This document shows positions 12,969 to 21,460 of a stretch of 23,038 nucleotides of DNA, piece after piece. Each line of letters opens with the position of its first letter. The stretch's first letter is position 1. A model generated the notes under the pieces. It searched no databases. It was given only the letters and a program-made list of their open reading frames with translations, and was not told the origin of the DNA. Made by a program: the position numbers and the translations under genes. The stretch covers positions 1 through 23,038 of IMG/VR virus record IMGVR_UViG_3300032265_000518; one strand, given 5' to 3'. The stretch is from a virus.

Positions 12969-14419
12969 TGTCGGAATACGGCGCTCAGTATGATGCTTAC
13001 ACTGCGGCGGGCGGGGGGTTTGGCCCTGATAGCGCGCAGTACAGCCAGTATTTAGCTGACCAAAGAGCGGCGCAGGATTTGGCATACGAGAGAAGCCCCG
13101 AGGGGCAGCGTATGCAGGAGTATCACCAGCAACGGGCGCTGGCGCGTAAGAGCGACAAGGGCACGTTTAACATCATCGCGGGCATCTTTGCTGCGGTGGC
13201 TGCGGTGTTTACCGCGGGTGCTTCGTTAGGGTTGTTGGGGCTTGGTGGGGCGGGGGCTGCTGCTGGCGGATTGGAGGGCGCAATTGCTGCGGGGGTGGCA
13301 GAGGGCGCTATTGAAGCTCCGGTAGCTGCGGCGGCTGTGGCGGAAGCTGCTCCTGCTGTAGCGGCAGTTGAAACGGGTGTGGTAGGCGGGGTTGAAGCTG
13401 TTGGCGGCGCGGCCGGCGCTGGTGTTGCGGAGACTGCTGCGCCATCTGTGTTTTCGCAGATTATTGATGGCGCGACATCGGTTTATAACGCGGTTAGCGG
13501 CGCTGTTGAGAGCGTTGGCAATCTGACTGACATTAGCGGCCCGCTTGGTAAAGCAATAACGGCAGAGACGGGTATTAACCCAACGGTTGCCGATCTTGCC
13601 GCTAAGACTGTGGTGGGCGCTGGCCGTGGTTCGCTAACTTCTGCGTTGACCGGCAGTGATCCGGGCCTAGGGGCTTTGGGTGGCGCTGTTGGTGGATTTG
13701 TTGGTGCTGGCACAAAAGAGTTGCTAGGCGCTGCGGGCTTGGGCAGCACTGGCTTTGAGGGTGGTATCAAGGGCACCCTCTCTAGCGCGCTTGGAGGAGG
13801 TGCCAGCGGCGCGGCTAGAGCGGCGGTAGGTGGCGGCGATGTTGGTCAGGCAGCCTTGCGTGGCCTTGCTACAGGCGGCGCTAGCGGTGCTGCTAACTAC
13901 CTATTGAGCGATGCGCTGGGCTTGGGTAGTGCTGCCGGTTCGCTTGGTGGTTCTTTGGCTAGTTCGTTGGTGGGCAATGCGCTTGCGCCTGACCCGTCAA
14001 CTTCGGCAGTTAACTCTGGTGGCGTAATTAGGGTGCCGCGGCCAGTCACGCCAAGGCCAACAACGCCAGGTCCAAGTACGCCAGGCCCGAGCACACCGGG
14101 ACCAACGGATGGTGGGCCGTTAAGCCCTACTGCGTTGGGCGGTTTGCTGACTGTAGGTGATAGCGGAGGTTCCGGCTTTGCGGGCGGCGGCGTAACGGGC
14201 TTTTACGGCACTAGCGGCGGAAGCGGGGCTGGTGTTGCCACGTCTGGCACGCCCACCACGATCAGCACCTCGGCGCTTGCTAGTTTGCTTTCATCGCCAA
14301 GTGATCCGGGTTATAGTTCGCCGCTTTCTGATAATACTGAACCCAATTCCTCTCAACCGTCTCCTTGGAATAGGTCTTCGCTAAGGACGACAGACCCATT
14401 AGGATCATCCTATGGCTAG
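12968..14419 (+). CDS. Putative ejection (internal virion) protein 1, Gly/Ala-rich
   Basis: This 483-residue protein starts at ATG 12968. The N-terminal 60 residues are polar and Gln/Tyr-rich. From about 66 to 125 is a strongly hydrophobic Ala/Gly/Val stretch (FNIIAGIFAAVAAVFTAGAS), which could insert in a membrane. The middle is a long Gly/Ala/Ser/Val-rich region. Around 358-384 is a Pro/Thr repeat (TPGPSTPGPSTPGP). The C-terminus is Ser-rich and disordered. Podovirus ejection proteins are large, low-complexity and able to interact with membranes, and they sit after the tail genes, as here. No enzymatic motif is visible. It overlaps the following gene by eight bases. Confidence 0.6.
   Translation: MSEYGAQYDAYTAAGGGFGPDSAQYSQYLADQRAAQDLAYERSPEGQRMQEYHQQRALARKSDKGTFNIIAGIFAAVAAVFTAGASLGLLGLGGAGAAAGGLEGAIAAGVAEGAIEAPVAAAAVAEAAPAVAAVETGVVGGVEAVGGAAGAGVAETAAPSVFSQIIDGATSVYNAVSGAVESVGNLTDISGPLGKAITAETGINPTVADLAAKTVVGAGRGSLTSALTGSDPGLGALGGAVGGFVGAGTKELLGAAGLGSTGFEGGIKGTLSSALGGGASGAARAAVGGGDVGQAALRGLATGGASGAANYLLSDALGLGSAAGSLGGSLASSLVGNALAPDPSTSAVNSGGVIRVPRPVTPRPTTPGPSTPGPSTPGPTDGGPLSPTALGGLLTVGDSGGSGFAGGGVTGFYGTSGGSGAGVATSGTPTTISTSALASLLSSPSDPGYSSPLSDNTEPNSSQPSPWNRSSLRTTDPLGSSYG
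14400..14412 (+). promoter_or_regulatory. Inverted repeat covering the ribosome binding site and start of the next gene
   Basis: TAGGA at 14400-14404 and TCCTA at 14408-14412 are perfect inverted copies around TCA. The left arm contains the AGGA that serves as ribosome binding site for the gene starting at 14412, and the right arm includes the A of that start codon. The upstream gene reads through this place to its stop at 14417-14419, so its ribosomes would open the hairpin. This would couple translation of the two genes. The stem is only five pairs and the idea is inference. Confidence 0.35.
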
Positions 14420-16187
14420 ATTGGCTCGCGCTTTGAATATTGATGCCTTGGCCGATGTTGATCTTCGGCAGTTGGCGAAGAAGGTGCGCGCTCAAGGGCG
14501 TGGCCGCGACACTGTGTTGGCGCACATCACGCCAAAAGAGGCAAAGCTGCTGAAAGCGCGCGGTGGGCGTGGCAGCATTAACCCAAAGACTGGGTTGCCC
14601 GAGTTTGATGACGGAGAGTTTGACTTTGGCGGTGATTTTGGCGGCGGCGGGGGCGATTCCTACTCCACGCCTACAATTGAATACTACGACGCCCCACAGC
14701 AAGACGCGACAGGCACTTATGAAAATGCTGCGCCCCAGTCGGACGCGGTGGGGGCGTATGAGTTTCCTGTAGAAAATGTGCCTGGCAGTGGCCCAGCGGC
14801 GGCCCAAGACCCTAATGTGCAACTTTTGTCGGCTCAGACCGACGCCCAACCAACATCAGGACAACAGCCAACACCATTTGTTTTAGACGATTCTCTCAAA
14901 GATGCTGACGGAAATGCCATCTTGCCGCCCGATCCAAGCGGTGCGGACGCGGCGACGGCAAGGCAGGCGTTTGACGTTAAATATCCCGATGTTGCAAGAA
15001 TAGCTGGTTTGGGGGCCAACGACCCCGAGCGGATGCGGTTTGAAGCGGACGTTGCAACTAGGGCCACTCAAGAACCCGATTTGTTATCTAGGTTAGCGAG
15101 CGGGCTTGGTTTGGGCGGCGGCGGTTTGTCGCGTCTATTAGGCAACACCTCCAACGCCGATCTGGCAAGGTTGTTGGCGGCTGGTGGCGCTACTGCTGCT
15201 GGGCTGCGCGCAGGCAATCAAGCCCAAAACCAAGCTAACGATGCCGCCAACCAAATCCGCAATATCGCGCAAGACCCGATTGCAGCGGGCAATGTTGCTC
15301 AAAACCAATTAAACTTACTTGCTGATAATACGCGGCAAGCAGGCAACGTTGCTCAAACCGGCATTGCAAATCTGGCTGCCGATCAGCAGAAGCGCGTGGA
15401 TACCGCAGTTGGTCAAATTCAGCAGCTTGCGGACACAGCCAACCTACGCGCGGTGGACATACAACAAGGTTTGGCGGCCATTGCGGCTAACACCGGGCTG
15501 CGTGCTGCGGACATACAGGCTCAGTACAACAAGATTGCCAGCCCGTATCAGACCCAGGGCGCAGAAATGGCGCAGATGGGGCTTAGCGGCGGTCTGACGC
15601 CGGCCATGGCGCAGGCTTTCCAAGCCGCAGAGGCACGCCTAGCGCAGCAGGGTATCGGGCGTGGTGGTGTGGCTGCGGCGCAGTCTGCAAACCAGCTTGA
15701 GGCGCTTCGTGCGCAGCTTCTGGGCGATGAATACAAGCAGGGCTTGGCTACGAAGCAGATTGGTGACCAGTACGCGGCGCAGGGTATTAACGCGAGCACG
15801 CAGCAAGCCAACCTTGCTGACCAGCTTAACAACCAGGCTTTGATGGCTGGGCTTAACCAGTACAATTACGCCAACACGCTGGGATCAAGCGCCGTAACAA
15901 CCGGATTGGCTGGCAGTGCAGCGGCTAACGCGCTTGCGCAATCTGGCATTCAGACTGGTTTGACAAGCCAGAATAACGCTAATGCGTTGGCGCAATCAGG
16001 CATCAATTCGGCGCTGCAAGCGGCGGGTATCAGGGACCAGTATCTGTTGCAAGCGTTGCAAACTCAGTTGCAGGGTAATCAGCAGGCGCGCACGGCCATG
16101 CAAAACCTGTTTACGCAGATTGGTGGTTTCCTGGGCGGCGGCACGGGCGGCGGGAACACGGCCACTACCACGGCAAGGAGTGCGTAA
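14412..16187 (+). CDS. Putative ejection (internal virion) protein 2, Ala/Gln/Asn-rich
   Basis: This 591-residue protein starts at ATG 14412, eight bases inside the previous gene. Residues 31-65 (DTVLAHITPKEAKLLKARGG, then SINPKTGLPEF) match a motif I recall from the N-terminus of other phage virion proteins. It is followed by an acidic Gly-rich segment and a long disordered stretch. From about 260 the protein is helical and rich in Ala, Gln and Asn, with loosely repeated units such as GNVAQNQLNLLADN / GNVAQTGIANLAAD and NALAQSGI twice near 504 and 524. This pattern fits the long helical proteins ejected with phage DNA. No lytic transglycosylase or protease motif was seen. Confidence 0.65.
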   Translation: MARLARALNIDALADVDLRQLAKKVRAQGRGRDTVLAHITPKEAKLLKARGGRGSINPKTGLPEFDDGEFDFGGDFGGGGGDSYSTPTIEYYDAPQQDATGTYENAAPQSDAVGAYEFPVENVPGSGPAAAQDPNVQLLSAQTDAQPTSGQQPTPFVLDDSLKDADGNAILPPDPSGADAATARQAFDVKYPDVARIAGLGANDPERMRFEADVATRATQEPDLLSRLASGLGLGGGGLSRLLGNTSNADLARLLAAGGATAAGLRAGNQAQNQANDAANQIRNIAQDPIAAGNVAQNQLNLLADNTRQAGNVAQTGIANLAADQQKRVDTAVGQIQQLADTANLRAVDIQQGLAAIAANTGLRAADIQAQYNKIASPYQTQGAEMAQMGLSGGLTPAMAQAFQAAEARLAQQGIGRGGVAAAQSANQLEALRAQLLGDEYKQGLATKQIGDQYAAQGINASTQQANLADQLNNQALMAGLNQYNYANTLGSSAVTTGLAGSAAANALAQSGIQTGLTSQNNANALAQSGINSALQAAGIRDQYLLQALQTQLQGNQQARTAMQNLFTQIGGFLGGGTGGGNTATTTARSA

Positions 16188-18065
16188 ATGTCAGACGATA
16201 TTGCCAGGTACGGGCGCAACGCTCCTTTGTTGGCAGAGCGTGATGCCATTTTGGCATTGCCCCCGGAGGAACAAGGGCCGGCTCTAATAGCTTGGAGTCA
16301 GCGGCGGTCTGGTATGCCGTCATTGCCTGGCGGTTTCCGTGAGCCTGGGCCGGACAGTGAAGGCGGGGCATGGACAGAAGGGTTGCCCCCGGCCTCGGGC
16401 GTTTATGCGGACACCACCAGAATTTTCCCGGTGCAGCGTTCAACTAGGGTTGACGGCGTTTCCGAAAAGCAAGGTGCGCCTGCTTCAACTGCGGCTTTGC
16501 CTGACGTTCTAGATGGTTTGTCGCCCGGTATGCGGGGCATTTTGACTCAACAACGAAGCCTAGCCAGAGAGCAAGGCGAAGTTGCAGAAGGCATTGCGGG
16601 CGTACAACAGCGACAAAGGCAACGCATAGCGGAAGGCGAGCGTGATGCGTCTAGGTCTTATGCAGCCGAGCAACGGAGGCTAACGCAAGATTTAGAACGC
16701 CGCCAGCAGCCCATTCCTGAGTTTGTGCCCACCCGTGAGACGGCCAGAGACATTGGTTCGCTTGCAAGCCTGTTGATGGTGGCCGGCGCTGCGCTGGGCG
16801 GCAAGGGTAAGCAGGGCGCGCTTATGGCCGTGCAGTCTATGACCGGCATGTTGGCAGGCTACCGCCAAGGCCGCATGGACCTGTATCAGCGCGAACGGCA
16901 GAATTTTGAAACTGGGCTGCGCCAAGTGCAGGCTCAGAACCAGCAGTTGCAGCAAGCGTTTGAGCGTTCAATGCGTACCGCGCAGACTGACCTTGAGGCG
17001 GCACGCGCTGAATTTCAAGTTGCGGCTACAGCCCTTGGCGCTGAGTTGCCTAGGCTTGTGGGGCGACAGACTGGCATTCAGGGCGAAATGCAATTTATGC
17101 AGCACATTTCAACCGCTGTGGGGCAAGTTGAAGCGCGGAAAGCGGCGATTGAACAAGCCGCGGCGGTTCGGCGGGAAACGCAGCAAAACGAGTTGCAGCG
17201 AGAGCAAAGGCGGCAGCAAGCACAGATTGACGCAGAGGGCCGTAGGCAGCAAGATCAAATAGCCGATGAGCGCCGCCGCAATTTGCAACAAGCTGGTATT
17301 CGCGCACAATATATTATCGAAAATCAGCCAGAAGATAGAAGGGCGCGCACTGTTGAAGTGTTGAGCAGGGCTGCCAGCGGACCTCAAGTAGCTAAAAGCA
17401 TTAACGACAATTATACTATTTTTGAATCGTCTGAGGCGGCTGCTAGGTTGGTAGCGCAATATCGTGATGCTGTTGGTCCGTTGGGCGCTGCGCTGAATGC
17501 AGTTAGAGCCGATCCGGCCTCTAGCGCACTGCGTTCCATCACCGGTTGGTTTACGGGCCAAGAAGGCGATAACGTGCGCGGCGAAGCGGCAATGAACCAA
17601 GCCATTGATCGTGCTGTTGAAACGGGCCAACTCTCGCAAGATATGGCCGCGCGAGCCAAAATTCTTTCTAAAACATTGTTTAGCCTTGCTTTGGCGGATG
17701 CGCAGGCAACTGGTAGGCCAACGGTGTTTTTGGAAAGGGCGTTGAACGCTTTCTATTCGCAATCGTTGCGCGATACGACGCTGCTTGAAATTATCCATGG
17801 CCGTGCAGAAGAGGCTACGCGCCGGTTGCCTGACCCGTCTTTGCGGCCTAACACGCTCCGCAATTACAACGATGACTTCTCCATCCTCTCAACGATGAGA
17901 GATAATCGTTTTGATCCCAACTCTTTCCTTGATCGTTATCCGCAAGTGGGGAGTGGGGGCACCGCGCCGCGCAGACCTAATCTTAGAGATTTTGCGCCGG
18001 GTACAACAACAACACCTTCAACCGGTGGTTGGAGTATTCGCCCCGTAACGCCCGAGGCTAGGTGA
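16188..18065 (+). CDS. Putative ejection (internal virion) protein 3, coiled-coil
   Basis: This 625-residue protein starts at ATG 16188 with AAGGAG at 16175-16180. Residues about 115-185 are Arg/Gln/Glu-rich coiled coil. About 187-225 is a semi-hydrophobic stretch (IGSLASLLMVAGAALGG). Further coiled coils cover about 235-275 and 320-375 (QNELQREQRRQQAQIDAEGR and onward). The C-terminal third is a globular helical domain, ending with a Pro/Thr-rich tail. Large helical proteins of this kind, coded together, form the ejected channel in T7-like and P22-like phages. The sequence does not show which subunit it matches. The stop is separated from the next ATG by one base. Confidence 0.65.
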   Translation: MSDDIARYGRNAPLLAERDAILALPPEEQGPALIAWSQRRSGMPSLPGGFREPGPDSEGGAWTEGLPPASGVYADTTRIFPVQRSTRVDGVSEKQGAPASTAALPDVLDGLSPGMRGILTQQRSLAREQGEVAEGIAGVQQRQRQRIAEGERDASRSYAAEQRRLTQDLERRQQPIPEFVPTRETARDIGSLASLLMVAGAALGGKGKQGALMAVQSMTGMLAGYRQGRMDLYQRERQNFETGLRQVQAQNQQLQQAFERSMRTAQTDLEAARAEFQVAATALGAELPRLVGRQTGIQGEMQFMQHISTAVGQVEARKAAIEQAAAVRRETQQNELQREQRRQQAQIDAEGRRQQDQIADERRRNLQQAGIRAQYIIENQPEDRRARTVEVLSRAASGPQVAKSINDNYTIFESSEAAARLVAQYRDAVGPLGAALNAVRADPASSALRSITGWFTGQEGDNVRGEAAMNQAIDRAVETGQLSQDMAARAKILSKTLFSLALADAQATGRPTVFLERALNAFYSQSLRDTTLLEIIHGRAEEATRRLPDPSLRPNTLRNYNDDFSILSTMRDNRFDPNSFLDRYPQVGSGGTAPRRPNLRDFAPGTTTTPSTGGWSIRPVTPEAR

Positions 18066-18066
18066 T

Positions 18067-20175
18067 ATGCCGGAATTTGAGATTACCTCGCCCACAGGCC
18101 AACAATTCCGTATCACCGCGCCGGAAGGAGCCTCGCAAGAGGAGGTTTTGCGTTACGCGCAAGAGAATATGCCGCGAGACGCCACGCCCGGTGCTGCGCC
18201 ACAAGCGCCCCGTCAGCGTAGTGGGCCGCTCCAATCGCCTATGGAACGTGCTGCAACAGGCACTGTAATGGGTTTTGCCGCGCCGGAAGCTATGGCTGCG
18301 TTGGGGCGGGGCTTGATGTATGTCCCCCCCGTTGGGCCGCTTGCCGTTGCCAGGCCCATTGGCCTTGGTTTGCAAGCCGCCGCGCCTTTGGTTGGTGTGG
18401 GTGGTCGGTTTTTGGGCGCTGCTGGTGGGGCAGCCGGTGGTTTGGCTGGCGGCGCAGTGGAATCAGCAACCAGGAGCGCGGGCGTTGATCCATCAGTCGC
18501 GTCTTCGTTTGGTGATATTACGGAAATTGTAACAGGTTTGCCTGCGGCCGTTAGGGGTATGGCAAGGGCTGGACGTGCGGCAACAGCGCCGCGGGAATAT
18601 CCGGCAGCAACGCCCGAGCAATTGCGTGCGTCTATTGGTGGTGCCGCTGAAGACGCATCATCTGCGGCAACAAGGCAAGAAACCGACCTTCAGCGCAATC
18701 AGCTTCGCCGCGAAATGGCTACGCGCCGCCTCGCTAACGCCCCGGAACGGCAGCCAAGCAATCCTAACGATATGCAACAAAACGCACGGCAAGGAACGCA
18801 ATTGCCTGGGCCTGTCAGTCAGCAACAAATTGAAGCGGGCCAAGACGTGGATAGCCAGCTTCGTCGCCTTGGTAATACGCAATTGCAAGCGGCTGAAACA
18901 TTGCAAAGCACGCAAGGTGGCGCTGCGTTTGCAAACTACCGTGACGTTGCGGAAAGCCTGCAAGCTGAAAGGCCATTTGCTCAAAGCGCGCAAGGCCGGC
19001 AGCTTGAGGCGCAATTGGATGATATTATCAGCGGTGGCGAAGGCCCCCTGCGCACTTCCACTGAGCAACAGGTTAGGATTGCGCGGGATATTAAAAATGA
19101 GTTATTTCCGTCCCGCGCTGCGCCTCAAGCGGCAGATGCCAACAGCCTTGACCCTGATTTAGCTGCCAGCCCTTTGCCGTTGCAAGCGCGGATAAGGGCG
19201 CAGCAAACCAGAAACGCAGCGCGCGCCGCTGAAGCGCCGGAACAGCGGCCTGTTGATTTTAATGTGGTGGACGTAAAGCTGCGCGAACTGCGGCAGTTGG
19301 AAGCCAACAAGGACTTTACGGGTTATACGGGAGTCCAGCGCCAGAATTATGGGTCTGCGGCGTCGTTGATTGATGACGCTCTCAGCAATTGGGTAGGCGC
19401 TGCAAACTACCCGCGTGCTGCATATGCAGAGGCGTCTCAGCCTCGCAACTTATTCAGAACGCGCTTGGGTGAGGCTCTAACAACCCGCGAACAAATTCCA
19501 TACGCGACAGGCGAAACAACCCCTGGCATGTTTGAAACGCCTCAAAGCCGTTTGCGCGGCGTGGTGTTTAATGATGCCGATTCTGTGCGGTTTGCCTCTG
19601 AGCTTTTGGGCGAACAGAATGTGCATAGGCTGGGCGCTCAGCACGCTTCGGACATGCTAAAGGGCAAGACTGCCGAGCAAGTAACACAATGGCTTGATAG
19701 CCCCGCCAATGCGTTTGTGGACGCTATTCCTGGCCTGCGTGGGCGGTTGAACCAATATGCTCAGCGTCTTGGTGCTGAAGAATCGCGTTCGGCGGGTATG
19801 ACTAGGCTACAAGGCCAATTGCGGACTGGCACTCAAACATCCGCCGCAACCACTCGGGAATCTCGGGAGGCGTTGCAGGGCGCAAGGAGCACCATTGAAA
19901 ATGCTGTTCGCGCGCTTGAGGCAGCAACGCCAAATCAAATGTCAAGCGTTTGGTCCCGCAATAGGCAAAAGTTGCAGGAGACGGGTCTTTTCAACGATGC
20001 AGATTTGCAAAATCTTGATCGCATGATTGCTAGGTCAGCTGCTTCTACTAGCAGAGAAGAGACGACTAGTATTGCTAGAGAAGTTGGCAATGAATTGGGA
20101 CGGCGTCTTGTTAAACGCGGTGGCGGTACTCTAGCTTCGTTTGAAGCGTTGCGTCGTATTTTTGGGGGCTTCTAA
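18067..20175 (+). CDS. Putative ejection (internal virion) protein 4
   Basis: This 702-residue protein starts at ATG 18067. Its first 35 residues (EFEITSPTGQQFRITAPEGA, SQEEVLRYAQ) match a short N-terminal module I recall from many phage virion proteins. About 60-140 is Gly/Ala/Val-rich and hydrophobic (APLVGVGGRFLGAAGGAAGG), able to associate with membranes. The rest is helical and rich in Gln, Arg, Ala and Glu, with a helical C-terminus ending RRIFGGF. I looked for a transglycosylase or peptidase signature and found none. It is the last and longest of four consecutive candidate ejection proteins. Its stop overlaps the next start. Confidence 0.65.
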   Translation: MPEFEITSPTGQQFRITAPEGASQEEVLRYAQENMPRDATPGAAPQAPRQRSGPLQSPMERAATGTVMGFAAPEAMAALGRGLMYVPPVGPLAVARPIGLGLQAAAPLVGVGGRFLGAAGGAAGGLAGGAVESATRSAGVDPSVASSFGDITEIVTGLPAAVRGMARAGRAATAPREYPAATPEQLRASIGGAAEDASSAATRQETDLQRNQLRREMATRRLANAPERQPSNPNDMQQNARQGTQLPGPVSQQQIEAGQDVDSQLRRLGNTQLQAAETLQSTQGGAAFANYRDVAESLQAERPFAQSAQGRQLEAQLDDIISGGEGPLRTSTEQQVRIARDIKNELFPSRAAPQAADANSLDPDLAASPLPLQARIRAQQTRNAARAAEAPEQRPVDFNVVDVKLRELRQLEANKDFTGYTGVQRQNYGSAASLIDDALSNWVGAANYPRAAYAEASQPRNLFRTRLGEALTTREQIPYATGETTPGMFETPQSRLRGVVFNDADSVRFASELLGEQNVHRLGAQHASDMLKGKTAEQVTQWLDSPANAFVDAIPGLRGRLNQYAQRLGAEESRSAGMTRLQGQLRTGTQTSAATTRESREALQGARSTIENAVRALEAATPNQMSSVWSRNRQKLQETGLFNDADLQNLDRMIARSAASTSREETTSIAREVGNELGRRLVKRGGGTLASFEALRRIFGGF

Positions 20176-20384
20176 TGGCTAAGCAGAGCGTTAAGGGCAT
20201 CAACCCCGATCTAGAGGCTACCATTAGCAAGCTGCTGAAAGAGGTTATGAGCAACCCGGAAGCCAGCCTGATCGACAAGATGCGCGTGATTGACCGCGCG
20301 CTCAACCTTGAGAAAATCAAGCAGAAGGTGACGGACGACGCCTACGGCACGGGTTTCTTGACCGATGATGCGGACGAAGAGTAA
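20175..20384 (+). CDS. Small helical hypothetical protein
   Basis: This 69-residue protein starts at ATG 20175 in a TAATG overlap. It is soluble, charged and predicted helical (LEATISKLLKEVMSNPEASL; KMRVIDRALNLEKIKQKVTD), with an acidic C-terminus ending DDADEE. Small helical proteins of this type are frequent at the end of phage structural modules. The N-terminal MAKQSVKGINPDLEA is polar. No known domain is recognised. Coupled start and codon use like its neighbours support a real gene. Confidence 0.65.
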   Translation: MAKQSVKGINPDLEATISKLLKEVMSNPEASLIDKMRVIDRALNLEKIKQKVTDDAYGTGFLTDDADEE

Positions 20385-20415
20385 AGGATGTATCATGTCA
20401 CAAGGAGATACAGGC

Positions 20416-20628
20416 ATGGACGCCGTTCGGGTTATCCGCATTTCGCTTCAGGTACTTGGGGAGCGGGCCTTTTCCCTGCTCGCAATGCTAATGACTTTCT
20501 CGCTTTTTTGCTGGGCCATGCTAGAACCGAGCTACGAACGTCTGGCTCTTGTGGCATTCTTCGCCCTTGCCGTGTACATCCCGAGTTTGAAAGGCCAAAG
20601 GAAATCTTATGCTGAAGCCCAGGATTAG
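20416..20628 (+). CDS. Small membrane protein with two hydrophobic segments
   Basis: I chose ATG 20416 because AAGGAG at 20402-20407 precedes it. ATG 20395, with the weaker AAAGGA at 20383-20388, would add seven residues. The product is about 70 residues with two likely membrane spans: FSLLAMLMTFSLFCWAML and LALVAFFALAVYIPSL, joined by a short EPSYER loop, and a charged C-terminus. Two spans and small size resemble holins or other small phage membrane proteins. It lies far from the Pam3-gp28-like holin and no lysis enzyme is nearby, so a second holin or antiholin is possible but not shown. It overlaps the next gene by 20 bases. Confidence 0.65.
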   Translation: MDAVRVIRISLQVLGERAFSLLAMLMTFSLFCWAMLEPSYERLALVAFFALAVYIPSLKGQRKSYAEAQD

Positions 20629-20857
20629 TAAGCAGGCTGGTCAATCAACCCAGTTCAAGCATTCCGAGTCTGACCAACAGGAGCAGGCGCAGGCGGTGCG
20701 TCCGCAATTGCCGCGGGATTATACTGGCGGCGGCGCTCCCATCTACAACTCTGGCACCATGCCTAAGGGCGGCTTTCAAAGCATTTGGGGCTTCGGTGAT
20801 GACCGGATGAACACCAAGGACAGCCCGACCACCAAGCCGGGGAAGAAGATTTACTAA
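20609..20857 (+). CDS. Small polar hypothetical protein
   Basis: This 82-residue protein starts at ATG 20609 inside the end of the membrane protein gene, with AAAGGAAA just upstream. It is rich in Gln, Ser, Lys, Pro and Gly and likely disordered up to about residue 40. A short aromatic part (GGFQSIWGFGDDRM) and a tail TTKPGKKIY follow. The end, K-x-PG-GKK plus hydrophobics, resembles the end of the 61-residue protein at 3664-3849, though the similarity is too short to call homology. The stop overlaps the next ATG. The function is unknown. Confidence 0.6.
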   Translation: MLKPRISKQAGQSTQFKHSESDQQEQAQAVRPQLPRDYTGGGAPIYNSGTMPKGGFQSIWGFGDDRMNTKDSPTTKPGKKIY

Positions 20858-21201
20858 TGGCAAACAACATCGCCTTCCAAGAGATGGGTAAGACCGTCAG
20901 GATCAACGTGAGCACCACGGCGAACACGGTGGCGGTGGTTGCTGACAGCCCTTGCAGCCAGTTGCGCATTCACAACGGCACGGCCCAAGAGGTGTTTATT
21001 CGTTGTGGCACCACGTCAACGTCTGATGCGGTGATTCCGGTGGCGGGTACGCCTAGCTACGGCATAGTGCTGCACAACAACACCAGCATCATCGTCACTG
21101 CGCCGCGTGTGCCTGGTAACGCTACGCCGCAGTTTTATGTGTCTGTTATCACGGCCACGCTGACTGGTATTGTGTATGTGACCCCCGGCGAGGGCTTCTA
21201 G
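20857..21201 (+). CDS. Small beta-rich virion protein, paralogue B
   Basis: This 114-residue protein starts at ATG 20857 overlapping the previous stop. It is beta-rich with few charged residues. Alignment by eye with the protein at 11114-11443 shows the shared plan AF-x-x-x-G-x-TV near the start, [QY]-x-RI-x-N in the middle and VYVTPGxG at the end (here GIVYVTPGEGF). This suggests a duplicated gene or a family of small head or tail ornaments, now 10 kb apart in the same operon. It also contains two Cys (SPCSQLRI, IRCGTT) that the other copy lacks. A structural role is inferred. Confidence 0.65.
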   Translation: MANNIAFQEMGKTVRINVSTTANTVAVVADSPCSQLRIHNGTAQEVFIRCGTTSTSDAVIPVAGTPSYGIVLHNNTSIIVTAPRVPGNATPQFYVSVITATLTGIVYVTPGEGF

Positions 21202-21202
21202 G

Positions 21203-21460
21203 ATGGCCTCAGACAGCCTTAGCGTAGGCCGCGGTGAGAAGCTGCCGGCAAGCCGCGGGGCGGGTCTCACGGCCAAGGGTAGGGCGCGCTACAACAAGGC
21301 TACCGGCAGCCGTTTGAAGGCTCCTGCGCCATCGCCCAAGAACAAGCGCGAGAAGGGGCGTAAGTCTTCCTTCTGTGCGCGTATGAAGGGCGTGGTGCGC
21401 AAGGCTAAAGGGCCTGCCACTAGGGCTAGGGCTTCTCTCAGAAGGTGGAAATGCCGATGA
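21203..21460 (+). CDS. Small basic phage protein (DUF6321-like)
   Basis: This 85-residue protein starts at ATG 21203, one base after the previous stop. It is strongly basic. The N-terminus SVGRGEKLPASRGAGLTAKG and the following ARYNKATGSRLKAP, together with SFCARMKGV (Cys58) and a C-terminal RRWKCR (Cys84), match a small conserved phage family that I associate with DUF6321. The two Cys are conserved in what I remember of the family. The function is not known to me; the charge suggests nucleic-acid binding. It is coupled to the next gene by ATGA, and the two genes often occur together in related phages as far as I recall. Confidence 0.7.
   Translation: MASDSLSVGRGEKLPASRGAGLTAKGRARYNKATGSRLKAPAPSPKNKREKGRKSSFCARMKGVVRKAKGPATRARASLRRWKCR

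Noticed and set aside
3664-20857. Similar C-terminal tails of the small polar proteins at 3664-3849 (KPPGDGKKVI) and 20609-20857 (TTKPGKKIY)
   Set aside because: The similarity covers fewer than ten residues of low complexity in disordered proteins, too little to infer homology.
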